A DNA stretch of 64,000 nt from Fasciola hepatica (GCA_948099385.1 CANUEZ040000213.1:744001-808000); one strand, 5' to 3'; positions 37,163 through 51,850 are shown, counted from the stretch's first letter. Program-made: numbers and translations. The notes: generated by a model from the sequence alone, not told the origin.

Positions 37163-37343
37163 TGGTAGAATTTTATTGCTCAATAACACAGCGTAGTCGA
37201 GATCGTTGGTAGGTTGTCGACGTTTCGGTCACCACGGGTAACCTGTTTTCAAGACTGGGTTTACAACCGAATGAAACTGGTAACGTCGACAACCTACCAA
37301 CGATCTCGACTACGCTGTGTTATTGAGCAATAAAATTCTACCA
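37163..37343. repeat. 181-bp foldback palindrome, copy 2
   Basis: Same length and arms as 9656-9836, with the arms still perfectly complementary and the same central hairpin and GAAAC box. Confidence 0.7.
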
Positions 37344-37879
37344 TAACATTTCACATGGCGCATCGATTTTTCGATACATTCCGAACCGATTTCATTTCTA
37401 ACACATTAATTCTACGGCATTGTTTTATTTCGGACAAGTGCTTCTCAGTGCCGAACGAGATATTAGATTTAGGCAGGTCAGCATGAATAGGAAAATCTGA
37501 AATCAAAACGGACAAAACAGAGAGATGTCAAACACTCGTGGTTGCAGAATTTGCAAAATATGCGGGCCCAGGAAACTATTGGAATCCCAATTCAGTAGAA
37601 GATAATCCTCGTATTTTCGTCGTCAGGATAATGTGTGCAAATCAGTCTATTCGGGCATTCTTTAATTATATCATAATAAGAACAGTTTGCATGCATGGGG
37701 AAACCATATGAAACAATAAAAGCCTATGCATCCATAAAGTGGTGATTCCGGTATTCGATTCATCATTCCACTAACTGTTTTCTGGTTAAAATCAACTAAG
37801 AATATTCTATTTACTGGGATACATGATACATCAGCCGGGAACTTGCTTGTCATATCACCGGCAGTTTACATTTCCTGCG

Positions 37880-38584
37880 TCAGGAGGGAAGAATCCACGT
37901 GGAATTCATATTGCAGAGGCGAATACTGAAGCAGCAGAACGATGCAAACATCAAGCCGATTAGACCAACCGGTCGTGAGACGCGGACCAAAGAACAGACG
38001 ATGAATTTGTCAGAAGTATCCCCCAACAAACAAAAAGAGGAATTCGGACTAGCAGACAGAACGCAGCGGGATATTTTGCAACCAGGAAGATAGCTCAGGT
38101 GAGTAGCTACCGAACAAGCCTTCAACTGAAGCAATCGGATCAGCTGAACCTAAATAATGAGTAAGAGAATCAAACTAACGGCCACAGTGAACTGGCCAGA
38201 ATGTAGCCAGAATACTCGGGCAGTCGGAGGATCAAAGCTGCTGTAGCTCGGTTTGGAGAACGGACCATATAAATGGTTACATATGTTCCACGAACTTGTC
38301 CTAATACGAGTGTCCTCACTCGTCTCGCCATCTTCGTTACTATATGGAGTAAAAGGGGCACGAGCAGGAAGGATAGGTATATGAACCTTGTCGTCCTTAC
38401 TGTGACACAACATGATCCCATCACCAAATCGCCTAAAAACTATAGTGTAAGACAACGAGCTGTGCACAATGACATCCTTGTCATTTCGTGCAAGGTCAGA
38501 CTGGTAGAGAATCATGATGGGCATCCTAGATTCGTCCAAATAGTCTTTACCTTTTTTGTACTGTATTCTATTCGTAGATATTAA
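37880..38584. other. Unclassified overlapping ORF cluster, copy 2
   Basis: Equivalent of 10374-11075. The - frame at 38150-38539 differs from copy 1 by Pro to Ser and Leu to Ser; the + frame at 37899-38093 by Thr to Met. Product unknown. Confidence 0.25.
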
Positions 38585-40569
38585 ATTCTGTCTCTCTTGT
38601 TAGCCTACAGGCTTATCATTCATCTATATCAAAAATGAGCAAAACTTTGCTTGAGTTAGGTGCATTTCACTGTTTTCAGTTGCATGCTGATACTTGCGTA
38701 CGAATATGAGTACCAAACAGGTAACCAGCTATTTGACTTCGAACCAGCTCAGCAATGAGTTCCATGTGATAAAGCTTTCACTTCCGTGGAAAAAAGAGGA
38801 AACGTTTATGTACGCTTAATGGAATAAGCAAAGCTATATGCCGAATTTTCCTTACCATGAAAGACTTGCAGAATATGCATAGCATTAGAGTACAGTTAAA
38901 AGTGTTCTCTAAGAAAATTTACACAATCGTCTAAAATTGCGGTGGTAAGTCAAATGAGGTCTTTTAGAAATGTTTTGGCAAATTATGGCTTATCCGTAAA
39001 GTTAAGTATCACATTCTTGCGGTGCAAACGGACAATACTTACTCACACAAATGTCAAACGAGACCATATTTAGGCATTGTTTTTGTCCCCACTGTGATTG
39101 CATTTACTCATGGGCCTATTCAAACGCATTTTAATAGCACGTTACCATTTCCTGATCGTGGCAACAGTATCTGCGAGCAACAAACGTTCGTACTGGTACG
39201 AAAGAGGGCAACCTGAATAATTTGTACAGATCGAGACAGGACTCGAGACTTGAAGACGGAGAATAAACTGAGCTGGAGAGATTCGAATGGGAAACATGCT
39301 AAAACCGTTCCCATTCTGATATTGCTGTGAGCTCATTTACACCGACTATACGCATGATTCGTAATCTGTGATCAGTCAAGCATCGGAGCCGAGAGTCATC
39401 AATACGGGTGGTATTTCGGTTGTTGCTGAAGTTAAGTGTTGTATGCCTAATGTCGGTGAATCATAATCCTACTCGACCGGTCCAATTCCCAGCTCCAGCT
39501 CGACAGGTGCACATCGCCACAGAGGATTCCCAAAACACTAACGAAAACAGTGATAAAATATTTCCCGTAATAGCAGCTCCTCGTTCCCCTGAAGTTTTGA
39601 GATTTTTTAACAAATAGGATGGAATTTCGACTTGATTATATTTTCAATAGTCTGTGAGCAGCTAATTTGGTTGAAACGTTAGTAAATTTTGAAGTTCGCC
39701 CCAGAATACGTGGTAAATCAGGAAAAAAAAATATTCAATTCGAATGAGTTCAACCACTGACTGACAAATGGTAACCAGTTTCTATTCCTTTATTCCTCAG
39801 TAATGTCTTGATGAAGAATCCCAAATCTGATACCGAAATTATTGGGTTTAGGAAATGGTGTAGATCGCAGTTTAGGAGGAAGGTTTTCATTAGTTCCTAC
39901 GTACTAATGGTGGCATCTCGGCTGATGATGAAACGTTTCTCCCCTGAATTCCAAGCTCACTAATCAGAGGTTGTTGAAGACGCGCAGGCATACGATTTCA
40001 GAATTCTCCGGGAACCTCACACTTCTATCCTGTTGAACAACAGTAATTCAGTGTCGGGTAACAATATGCGAAAATTCAACTCAAATCGGTCAACAAACAA
40101 AACTAGACTTGTGATCTCCGAATTCCGCTACAAATTCGCGGAAGTAAAATAAACCGAGTAGTGAAGAATATGTTACCAAAACGAAAGTGTACCACATGTC
40201 TCCGACACTGATACCAATTTAAACCATGAGCACCGACAAGTCAAATCAGAACGTTTCCAACATAAGCCTTACTTCCTGAATAGGCCCCAATGAGAAGCGA
40301 CATATACTGAGTGATCCGATAAGGCAGAAGTATGCTGACGACTATGGTCAGGTCACAACGGATAAGACAATTTAAAAGTGGCGTATTTTCAAATTGATTC
40401 GTCCAAAAAATACTAAAATAGTAACGAGAAATAGGGAAGCTCGAGTCTCATTCGCAAAACGATTCGTATGAGAAAAACTGCCGTGGGGCTCGATTGAATT
40501 GTTTTGATCGTTTGATCGATAAATGAGGTCAGGAGTGAATAATCGATTAGAATGTATCGTTTGCACGTC

Positions 40570-42148
<1,579 letters not shown>

Positions 42149-43223
42149 CGATCACCAGCTGGGAGTTGGTACGGACCCGCTGGTGCACGCCGTCGCGCTC
42201 CGCTCACTCCTGGAACGTGCGTTGCCAACGCTAGATGAGGCGTCACGGGCAGACCTGGTGGCAGACCGATGTGTGGATAGTCTGCCGGAGCCCTTGCGTT
42301 GGATGGTACGCGTCGCCCGTGCCGGCCGTTCACTGAATTTGGTCCAGCTCGCGGACGTGGCTCGAGAACTGGCCATGCTTGACGTACCTGTGGTCAATAC
42401 GGCCCATGTCGGAGATTCATGGAAGGACGTCGAACTTGTGGGGGAGAATTATGAACTGGACCTTTCGAACCTGGAGGACGAACCAGTGAAAGCCGAAAAG
42501 TTGGAAGAAACCGAGTTTTCTTGCTGTGGAAACGTGGAATCTATCTTATACGAACAGCCTGAAATCCCGAAGGATATTGAAGGAAGTATACCGGAAACAT
42601 TTCTGCTGGAGACTTCAATCACTACTGATGAGGTGGAAGATGTCGGAAAACTGAACCGTACCTCTGAAAATATGGAAAACTGTAACCGGGATTGCTCTGA
42701 AAGTCAACCTGATGATGGTGGAAACGAAGACATGTCATTTGCTCCAGTCTCCATTGCATCGAAAGACAACGGGTCATGTCTTGCGCAATGTGAAACCAAG
42801 ACGCCGTTCAAAGTGGATACAGAAGACGTTTACCCCCTACCTGAGCAAGTGCCGGGTGAGGAAGTCCAACCTTATGCATCCCGAATGGAGACTGCTGGAA
42901 GTCATATCCAGGATGATAGGGGAATGACACAACGCATGGTGCTCAGTAACTTTGAAGTGGTCAGGCACGATGTCGTGCTGACGTGCGATAAAAGTCAAGT
43001 GTTGTGTTCAGTATTCACTCTCCACTGTTGCTATCTAGAGTCAAGGCTGGTGTCGGTGCGCATCCCGGACCGGACAAAGCACACCACCGGAGGGACTGTG
43101 GGACAGATGACAACACCGCCACGAACCGGTATTGGGGGATTTGCATCCGAAGTAAAGGAAGACTTGAAGACAGTCTGCAGGATTTGGATCGTCTTTTTCT
43201 CTTTTTTTGTCAGGGGGGAGGAG
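42149..43223 (+). CDS. Gag-like frame, chimeric unit 1, copy 2
   Basis: Begins at the GATCATGA|CGATCACC junction with the PLE fragment. It has the gypsy-type capsid-like part (LLERALPTLDEASRADLV, SLPEPLRWMVRVARAGRS, LVQLADVARELAML), an acidic middle and a basic tail (RIPDRTKHTTGG). No ATG precedes the capsid part; GTG at 42183 is only the first alternative codon. Seven rather than eight T in the tract near 43204 shift the end, so the frame runs 10 codons into the LTR. The purine tract is at 43212-43223. No pol domains. Confidence 0.65.
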
Positions 43224-43515
43224 TGTTGTGAGTGTATATACTACTTATTAAGTAGTTGATTGCTGAAGGCGGAACTATCGTCATTCGTGGATTACCAAAG
43301 CCGCTATGCCCAAGAGACCGAACGCAAGAAGGTGAACAGCAACAGGCGAACCGCACAACTGCTTCTCCGTCGGATGGTGACTGTCTCCAAGTGGAGGGGA
43401 ACGGTGACTTTCCAAACAAGCATGTTTGTAACGTTTGTTTTGTTTTGTCGATGTCCGAACGAGCTATTGGCAATAAACAACCTAATCACCCAGGCACGTC
43501 TTGTAGATTATAACA
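43224..43515 (+). mobile_element. LTR (292 bp), chimeric unit 1, copy 2
   Basis: TGTTGTGAG...ATTATAACA. Carries GAAGGCGG near its start and CCTAATCACCC near its end, variants used in the mosaic comparison. Confidence 0.85.
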
Positions 43516-43742
43516 GTAGTAGTAGTAGTAGTAGTATTGGTCCAAGTGGCACTCCGGGTTTGTGTAGTTTCGGTAAACCATACAGTTGTGCAATTTGAGT
43601 TCCTTTTGGCTTCAGATGGTGAGCTGTGCTTTCATCAATGAAGTGTCCTTCTAGTAGAAACTGTACTTCTGTCGATATCTGTTGTTCTAGTTCTTTAGGG
43701 TCTTCACAGTCATCTTCGAGTACAAACTTGCTGGGATCATGA
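43516..43742 (-). pseudogene. PLE family A fragment between units 1 and 2, copy 2
   Basis: About seven TAG units, then the antisense PLE segment from GVPLGPI back to SKFVLEDD, ending at GATCATGA. Same ends as in every other unit. Confidence 0.8.
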
Positions 43743-44818
43743 CGATCACCAGCTGGGAGTTGGTACGGACCCGCTGGTGCACGCCGTCGCGCTCCGCTCA
43801 CTCCTGGAACGTGCGTTGCCAACGCTAGATGAGGCGTCACGGGCAGACCTGGTGGCAGACCGATGTGTGGATAGTCTGCCGGAGCCCTTGCGTTGGATGG
43901 TACGCGTCGCCCGTGCCGGCCGTTCACTGAATTTGGTCCAGCTCGCGGACGTGTCTCGAGAACTGGCCATGCTTGACGTACCTGTGGTCAATACGGCCCA
44001 TGTCGGAGATTCATGGAAGGACGTCGAACTTGTGGGGGAGAATTATGAACTGGACCTTTCGAACCTGGAGGACGAACCAGTGAAAGCCGAAAAGTTGGAA
44101 GAAACCGAGTTTTCTTGCTGTGGAAACGTGGAATCTATCTTATACGAACAGCCTGAAATCCCGAAGGATATTGAAGGAAGTATACCGGAAACATTTCTGC
44201 TGGAGACTTCAATCACTACTGATGAGGTGGAAGATGTCGGAAAACTGAACCGTACCTCTGAAAATATGGAAAACTGTAACCGGGATTGCTCTGAAAGTCA
44301 ACCTGATGATGGTGGAAACGAAGACATGTCATTTGCTCCAGTCTCCATTGCATCGAAAGACAACGGGTCATGTCTTGCGCAATGTGAAACCAAGACGCCG
44401 TTCAAAGTGGATACAGAAGACGTTTACCCCCTACCTGAGCAAGTGCCGGGTGAGGAAGTCCAACCTTATGCATCCCGAATGGAGACTGCTGGAAGTCATA
44501 TCCAGGATGATAGGGGAATGACACAACGCATGGTGCTCAGTAACTTTGAAGTGGTCAGGCACGATGTCGTGCTGACGTGCGATAAAAGTCAAGTGTTGTG
44601 TTCAGTATTCACTCTCCACTGTTGCTATCTAGAGTCAAGGCTGGTGTCGGTGCGCATCCCGGACCGGACAAAGCACACCACCGGAGGGACTGTGGGACAG
44701 ATGACAACACCGCCACGAACCGGTATTGGGGGATTTGCATCCGAAGTAAAGGAAGACTTGAAGACAGTCTGCAGGATTTGGATCGTCTTTTTCTCTTTTT
44801 TTTGTCAGGGGGGAGGAG
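43743..44818 (+). CDS. Gag-like frame, chimeric unit 2, copy 2
   Basis: Open for 349 codons from the first alternative start (43777) to TGA at the LTR edge. Same order as unit 1: capsid-like part (here DVSRELAML, Ala to Ser), acidic middle, basic tail RIPDRTKHTTGGTVGQ, then a hydrophobic end FFSFF. The purine tract AGGGGGGAGGAG abuts the LTR. N-terminus replaced by PLE sequence. Confidence 0.65.
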
Positions 44819-45110
44819 TGTTGTGAGTGTATATACTACTTATTAAGTAGTTGATTGCTGAAAGCGGAACTATCGTCATTCGTGGATTACCAAAGCCGCT
44901 ATGCCCAAGAGACCGAACGCAAGAAGGTGAACAGCAACAGGCGAACCGCACAACTGCTTCTCCGTCGGATGGTGACTGTCTCCAAGTGAAGGGGAACGGT
45001 GACTTTCCAAACAAGCATGTTTGTAACGTTTGTTTTGTTTTGTCGATGTCCGAACGAGCTATTGGCAATAAACAACCTAGTCACCCAGGCACGTCTTGTA
45101 GATTATAACA
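44819..45110 (+). mobile_element. LTR (292 bp), chimeric unit 2, copy 2
   Basis: Same family. Carries GAAAGCGG near its start and CCTAGTCACCC near its end. Confidence 0.85.
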
Positions 45111-45337
45111 GTAGTAGTAGTAGTAGTAGTATTGGTCCAAGTGGCACTCCGGGTTTGTGTAGTTTCGGTAAACCATACAGTTGTGCAATTTGAGTTCCTT
45201 TTGGCTTCAGATGGTGAGCTGTGCTTTCATCAATGAAGTGTCTTTCTAGTAGAAACTGTACTTCTGTCGATATCTGTTGTTCTAGTTCTTTAGGGTCTTC
45301 ACAGTCATCTTCGAGTACAAACTTGCTGGGATCATGA
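45111..45337 (-). pseudogene. PLE family A fragment between units 2 and 3, copy 2
   Basis: About seven TAG units and the same antisense PLE segment, with LLERHF where other units have LLEGHF. Confidence 0.8.
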
Positions 45338-46413
45338 CGATCACCAGCTGGGAGTTGGTACGGACCCGCTGGTGCACGCCGTCGCGCTCCGCTCACTCCT
45401 GGAACGTGCGTTGCCAACGCTAGATGAGGCGTCACGGGCAGACCTGGTGGCAGACCGATGTGTGGATAGTCTGCCGGAGCCCTTGCGTTGGATGGTACGC
45501 GTCGCCCGTGCCGGCCGTTCACTGAATTTGGTCCAGCTCGCGGACGTGGCTCGAGAACTGGCCATGCTTGACGTACCTGTGGTCAATACGGCCCATGTCG
45601 GAGATTCATGGAAGGACGTCGAACTTGTGGGGGAGAATTATGAACTGGACCTTTCGAACCTGGAGGACGAACCAGTGAAAGCCGAAAAGTTGGAAGAAAC
45701 CGAGTTTTCTTGCTGTGGAAACGTGGAATCTATCTTATACGAACAGCCTGAAATCCCGAAGGATATTGAAGGAAGTATACCGGAAACATTTCTGCTGGAG
45801 ACTTCAATCACTACTGATGAGGTGGAAGATGTCGGAAAACTGAACCGTACCTCTGAAAATATGGAAAACTGTAACCGGGATTGCTCTGAAAGTCAACCTG
45901 ATGATGGTGGAAACGAAGACATGTCATTTGCTCCAGTCTCCATTGCATCGAAAGACAACGGGTCATGTCTTGCGCAATGTGAAACCAAGACGCCGTTCAA
46001 AGTGGATACAGAAGACGTTTACCCCCTACCTGAGCAAGTGCCGGGTGAGGAAGTCCAACCTTATGCATCCCGAATGGAGACTGCTGGAAGTCATATCCAG
46101 GATGATAGGGGAATGACACAACGCATGGTGCTCAGTAACTTTGAAGTGGTCAGGCACGATGTCGTGCTAACGTGCGATAAAAGTCAAGTGTTGTGTTCAG
46201 TATTCACTCTCCACTGTTGCTATCTAGAGTCAAGGCTGGTGTCGGTGCGCATCCCGGACCGGACAAAGCACACCACCGGAGGGACTGTGGGACAGATGAC
46301 AACACCGCCACGAACCGGTATTGGGGGATTTGCATCCGAAGTAAAGGAAGACTTGAAGACAGTCTGCAGGATTTGGATCGTCTTTTTCTCTTTTTTTTGT
46401 CAGGGGGGAGGAG
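45338..46413 (+). CDS. Gag-like frame, chimeric unit 3, copy 2
   Basis: Third unit, open for 349 codons (from 45372), protein nearly identical to unit 2 but with DVARELAML. Spacing of gag starts is 1594 and 1595 bp, so the array period is about 1.595 kb. The purine tract precedes the LTR at 46414. Confidence 0.65.
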
Positions 46414-46704
46414 TGTTGTGAGTGTATATACTACTTATTAAGTAGTTGATTGCTGAAAGCGGAACTATCGTCATTCGTGGATTACCAAAGCCGCTATGCC
46501 CAAGAGACCGAACGCAAGAAGGTGAACAGCAACAGGCGAACCGCACAACTGCTTCTCCGTCGGATGGTGACTGTCTCCAAGTGAAGGGGAACGGTGACTT
46601 TCCAAACAAGCATGTTTGTAACGTTTGTTTTGTTTTGTCGATGTCCGAACGAGCTATTGGCAATAAACAACCTAATCACCCAGGCACGTCTTGTAGATTA
46701 TAAC

Positions 46705-46705
<1 letters not shown>
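46414..46705 (+). mobile_element. LTR (292 bp), chimeric unit 3, copy 2
   Basis: Carries GAAAGCGG (as in unit 2) and CCTAATCACCC (as in unit 1), a mosaic of the other two LTRs. Confidence 0.85.
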
Positions 46706-46779
<74 letters not shown>

Positions 46780-46780
46780 T

Positions 46781-46846
<66 letters not shown>

Positions 46847-46860
46847 GTAGTAGTAGTATT
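46706..46860. repeat. (TAG)n microsatellite at array end, copy 2
   Basis: About 51 TAG/AGT units with ATT and TTG interruptions, between the last LTR and the 5' half of PLE family A. The equivalent tract in copy 1 has only about nine units. Confidence 0.95.
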
Positions 46861-47828
46861 GGTCCAAGTGGCACTCCGGTTTTGTGTAGTTTCGGTAAAC
46901 CATACAGTTGTGCAATTTGAGTTCCTTTTGGCTTCAGATGGTGAGCTGTGCTTTCATCGATGAAGTGTCTTTCTAGTAGAAACTGTACTTCTGTCGATAT
47001 CTGTTGTTCTAGTTCTTTAGGGTCTTCACAGTCATCTTCGAGTACAAACTTGCTGGAATCATGAAGAACACTTTCCATCTTCTTCTCATAATCATTCCGA
47101 TCGATCAGCACTGCTCCGGACCCCTTGTTTGGGGCGTAAAACTAACAAATCAGGTCGCAACTGTAGCTCTTCAATGGCGGATGTGAATGTGCTCAGCTTT
47201 GCTTTGAACCAAGTCTCCGCATCTTTTCAAGTTGGTTTGACTATTTGTAGTTGTTCGAATGGATATTCGAATTGCGCCTGTCTTCATGCTGTGTAATTTA
47301 CTCGGTGGTATGCACAAACGTAGACCAAACGAAAGAGCCTGTAGTTGAAGTTCATTCGTGCAACCGATGAAAATTGATCACAAACATTTCTCGTTGTTTC
47401 GGAAAATTTGGTTCGGCTAACGAGGCTCAGTTCGTCAAAAATTATTGATCATTCGATGCACGTGGTCTGAAGGGTCGTTAGATTTTCTTTATAATCATCA
47501 ATCTGACATCGCATCAAACGTCTCAAATTCCTGGTAGAGGCACATATCTTATTCCTCCGTAAGCGTTTGCAAAACGTAATCGGGTATCCGTTGCAACGGA
47601 CACTTTTTGTTCCAGAAAATTAATACAAACTCGAATCGTGGCAATTTTACATCTCAATCTGACTAGGTCATCGAGAGACCTAATGGTTGATTTCGGGAGA
47701 CGAGATCTGAGGAAATTTAGGCATGCTTTTCCCGAAATAATCTTGAAAAGAAAAGCCACAGTTGCAACATTGCATGATTCATGTCCGGGACGATTTCGCT
47801 GCATCTCAACATGGTGCACACTGCACAA
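46861..47828 (-). pseudogene. PLE family A 5' half, copy 2
   Basis: Equivalent of 16379-17444. Shows NKGSGAVLIDRNDYEKKMES, SKFVLEDD, GLPKLHKTGVPLGPI (Pro to Thr) and the upstream EELQLRPDLLVLRP in shifted frames. A block of about 80 bp present in copy 1 near 16950-17035 is missing near 47405. Confidence 0.8.
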
Positions 47829-47913
47829 CCATACTGTTTATATAAGTTCATGTAAAACCATAATTTTCGATAAATATAGGGGAAATTTCAATAGTCAAGT
47901 TACGTCACCATGG

Positions 47914-48190
47914 TAAAGACACATGAACAAAGAACTGTTTTTGTTGGTACAATATTAGGTTTCCATCAATGTATGGCAATGGTTTGAACAAACCTCAAAA
48001 GCCTGGTATTCTTTGCCACGTATATGACCCGAAACGCAGTGCTTCGGTCAGCTGGATGTTGCGTCATCAGAAGATGACGAGCGACGGCCGACGACGGGAT
48101 CTTATGGTTTCGAACGTTGTCATTGTGCCTGTGATCTGACCCTGATTGCATCACAAAACGTTGTACCCATTTTGGAATATATTCAATCAC
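47914..48190 (-). pseudogene. PLE GIY-YIG C-terminal tail, copy 2
   Basis: Same as 17530-17806: IPKWVQRF, PSSAVARHLL, FRVIYVAKNTRLLRFVQ. Head to tail with the family A 5' half. Confidence 0.7.
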
Positions 48191-48259
48191 TCGGTATTTC
48201 TGTCTTGTTTTTCATGAATACGTCTAACATAAGACGTTCCCACCTTGCGTCATGGGTGA

Positions 48260-48695
48260 TGGTTTATCAATTGTTTCCTCAGATCTTTTTTCAGCATTCG
48301 AATATCTATTCGAACAACTACAAATAGTCAAACCAACTTGAAAAGATGCGGAGACTTCGTTCAAAGCAAAGCTGAGCACATTCACATCCGCCATTGAAGA
48401 GCTACAGTTGCGACCTGATTTGTTAGTTTTACGCCCTAACAAGGGGTCCGGAGCAGTGCTCATCGATCGGAATGATTATGAGAAGAAGATGGAAAGTGTT
48501 CGTCATGATCCCAGCTAGTTTGTACTCGAAGAGAAGAAGAACTAGAACAACAGATATCGACAGAAGTACAGTTTCTACTAGAAAGACACTTCATCGATGG
48601 AAGCACAGCTCACCATCTGAAGCCAAAAGGAACTCAAATTGCACAACTGTATGGTTTACCGAAACTACACAAACCCGGAGTGCCACTTGGACCAA

Positions 48696-48726
<31 letters not shown>

Positions 48727-48890
48727 GCTAATTATATTAATAATACTACTATTATCTTTCTATCTATCTATCTATCTATGACAAATTCACCACAACACGA
48801 ATTGGCCAAATGGCTGGAGAAATTGCTCGAGCCAGTTCATAAATCAATGGTCAGACACACTACGAAAGACAGTTCAGAAGTAGATCACGC
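48260..48890 (+). pseudogene. Inverted PLE family A 5' fragment, copy 2
   Basis: Equivalent of 17880-18540. A deletion in the SKFVLEDD region (near 48520-48540) and a 17-bp deletion at the 3' edge (SSEV|DHALVA) set it apart. The (CTA)n(TCTA)n tract lies at 48697-48780. Confidence 0.8.
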
Positions 48891-49654
48891 TTTGGTCGCC
48901 TTAGATTATGAAAGAATTTGGAGTTCTGAATGCAAGTAGTCGCCCTTAACTAGGTTCAGTTTTGAAGCGACCCTCGCCAAACAGTTAGCCTTGCAATTGC
49001 TCTGTCAATACTTTTGAAAGTGAGGGTTGATTGTAGCATAGGCTAGTGTTCTTCAACGGTCCGTCAGTGTAGCAAGGCAATCGAATGATATGTTTCGTCA
49101 AGTTCCACAAGAGAACAAACAAAATGGGGCAGTAAAACACATCATACTGTTCTCTTTATTTTGGCATTTTTGAAACCACAGACCATTCCAAAATCCGTCC
49201 TATACAACTGTTTCTTACCTCACTTGATTCTCTAGTGAATATGAAGCTTTCTAAGGTGTCCGTCTGTATCTGCACGAAGATGCTGAAAGCAAAGACCCCG
49301 CTGGATGGCCGACTTTAGGTAATTTATCCTTCGCTGAAAGGCCTAAAGGTTAACGTCCTAAAGCAGGTTATACAGCTTGCAACACAGAAATGCTGTGTGC
49401 ATACCAAAAGAGTCGCATCCTGATTGCATAAACATTAATTAGTGACCAGTTGAGAATAGTTCACAGCTTTAAGCAAGTCATTATGGGAGTTATAACGGTT
49501 GTTGTGGGAGACCAGTGGAGAGACCAGTCACATGAAGGGCACTGGAAGCCGGACTAACTTCCTTCAGCTTATTACCCTTGTCTCTGCCACAAAATGTGAC
49601 CATACACGGAAGGACGAATGTACTGCGCTAAGATATGTAATCTTTTACTTCAAG

Positions 49655-49825
49655 GTTGCTAGACCTGGGAAATGCCCTTTTTCCTCTGTCGTGAGGTATT
49701 GCGGGCACCATATCACAGCGGATACGTAATCTAACATTGCCTTCGTCATGTTACTTCGTGTTTTCATTTTTAGTCATCTTAAATGCCGTGCCGATACAAT
49801 ATGCTTTATCGGGCCTAAAGCTTGA
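49655..49825 (+). pseudogene. Candidate WAP-type exons, copy 2
   Basis: Same as 19304-19474: exon 49655-49725 (RPGKCPFSSVVRYCGHH), acceptor before 49774, then HLKCRADTICFIGPKA and stop. No base difference is seen in the coding parts. Confidence 0.35.
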
Positions 49826-51444
49826 AGCATTGAAAGTAAGCCTGTTTGTTAATTGACGTTCTAATATACGTTAGACTACGACTTCAAAGAAGACTGCCAC
49901 CTTTTTAGTTTCTTCCCAGGGATTACCTATAAGCTTCCCTCACTACTTATAACCCTATTTTCCAGGATGTTCATCTTTCCAACGGAAGGGACAGATTCCA
50001 TGAACATAACAGTTGACGGTATATTTAGTGGTTGCAGATGACCACTTTGAAATCGGGAATGGATTAGTCATATACCAGTCAGGAATTGTAACAAGTGTTA
50101 TCTACCTTGGAATATGAACACGGGTAACATCTTTCAGGACAGCCACGAGCTAAAGATTCCAAATACGTAGTACAAACTTTGCACCGCATTGATTGAGGGC
50201 TTGAATTTAGAGTTTCTATTTCCAAGTCTTTAGCACGACGACCTTGCTCAAACAAAACTCAGAACGTGTGGATATACCCTAGGGAATAAATATTTCGATT
50301 ACTGATAGGTGCGTATCCTTTCTCATTTAAGGAGAACTTATTCAGCATGGAAAGCAAACATTTCACAGACAGACTAATTTACAATTTGTCCTGCAGGTTC
50401 ACAACAGTTTAACATTTATAAAATAAATCATTTTTACTTTAGGGAAATTGCGCTCGGGTTTATGAACATACCTCTTGGAATATGACTGTTTAGCTCTAAA
50501 CCGAGGACCAGAAAGAGAACAGCAACTGACATGTTTGCTCAGCAAGTTTGAAACTGACACGAAGGATGATAATGTTATTATATTTGTTTTGCCTAATATA
50601 TTCCGCTATAACGAGCGTATCCAATAGAATCGTGTGTGCGAATAATCACGTGAACGGTAACGGAACGAATGATGTTTGCCGGTAGATCGTCCAACGACAC
50701 ACTCCGTTCAAAATGACCCAGGAAAGTGCAGTTCCTCTGCCGTAGATTTATGTAATTTTCACCTTCGTTTTTCAAGCTTATATAGTAAACACTTGTACAC
50801 ACCCACACCAGTATTACCGAACAAAAAGCATCGGACTGTTCAACCCACTGCTCGGGTCATCGTGATTAATCCATCACGTACTGAACAACTCTTTTCGCCC
50901 AAATCATTTGTTTTGATTTCTGCGCTCTCATCGAATCATTCAAACTAATAAATTTTCCATTTATTTGAAGTATTGGAAAACTCTGTCTAGGATACCAGGA
51001 ATCATTTCTATCACAACCTCAATGAAAATTTCTATTGATTCATGAAAACTCATGCTGCAGAGAGAAAATTCTTTTCACTTCATCCTTTAAGCATTTACTA
51101 CGTAGTACGGAGTAACTGGGAATAAATATAGTTCTAGATAATATGATCTATCATTTGCAAATAGTTCTAGATAACAGAGTTGAATAAACATGCAATAAGT
51201 CCGGGGTCTTTACTACATACTAAAATCTAATGATCCTTTTCAACTCTGGTGTGAAATTATATGTGAATTGTGTGGCCAGTAAGAAGGAGTAGACATGTGC
51301 TAAAGTTGGGTGCGTGAAATGTCATAAGATTGATGAGTTTGACAATAGTAATTACAGAGGGAAACTCTTGTTATGACCACGGAAACAACAACAACGATTC
51401 CACAAGACCGTCCCACGAAACTGTTATTGTTATTGCCGTGGCTC

Positions 51445-51651
51445 TCACCTTCGAACTTCTACGGCTTCTGCCATCAAGCGTAACTGCCTACGTGGTCGTT
51501 TGCTGTGAACTGCACAAGTGGTCAGGACCGTTACCGAATCGATTGGCTGTCTACTATCAAACAAGTGTTGCAAGATTGTGTCTTTGATAGTGTGAACTGT
51601 TCCCTTGCGAAGAAGGATAGGAAAATGTCCTTCTGTCTCTGGGAACGACAA
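51445..51651 (-). pseudogene. Possible PLE GIY-YIG C-terminal tail, copy 2
   Basis: Identical protein to 21084-21300: DTILQHLFDSRQPID ... LRLMAEAVEVRR. Confidence 0.35.
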
Positions 51652-51850
51652 ACATACCTGTCCACGGGATTATTGTTTGAATGAGTGCAAAAGTAATTAC
51701 AACTGGTTCCTGGGCCCGTGAATAGTTCGCAAATTCGCCTACTTCAATAATTACAAATATTCGTTTCTCTTTGCAACCTTATTTTTTTCCTTTGGGTAAA
51801 TAAGATTCGTCATTTACACGGACTTTGACATTTATTCTTCTTCTACATAG

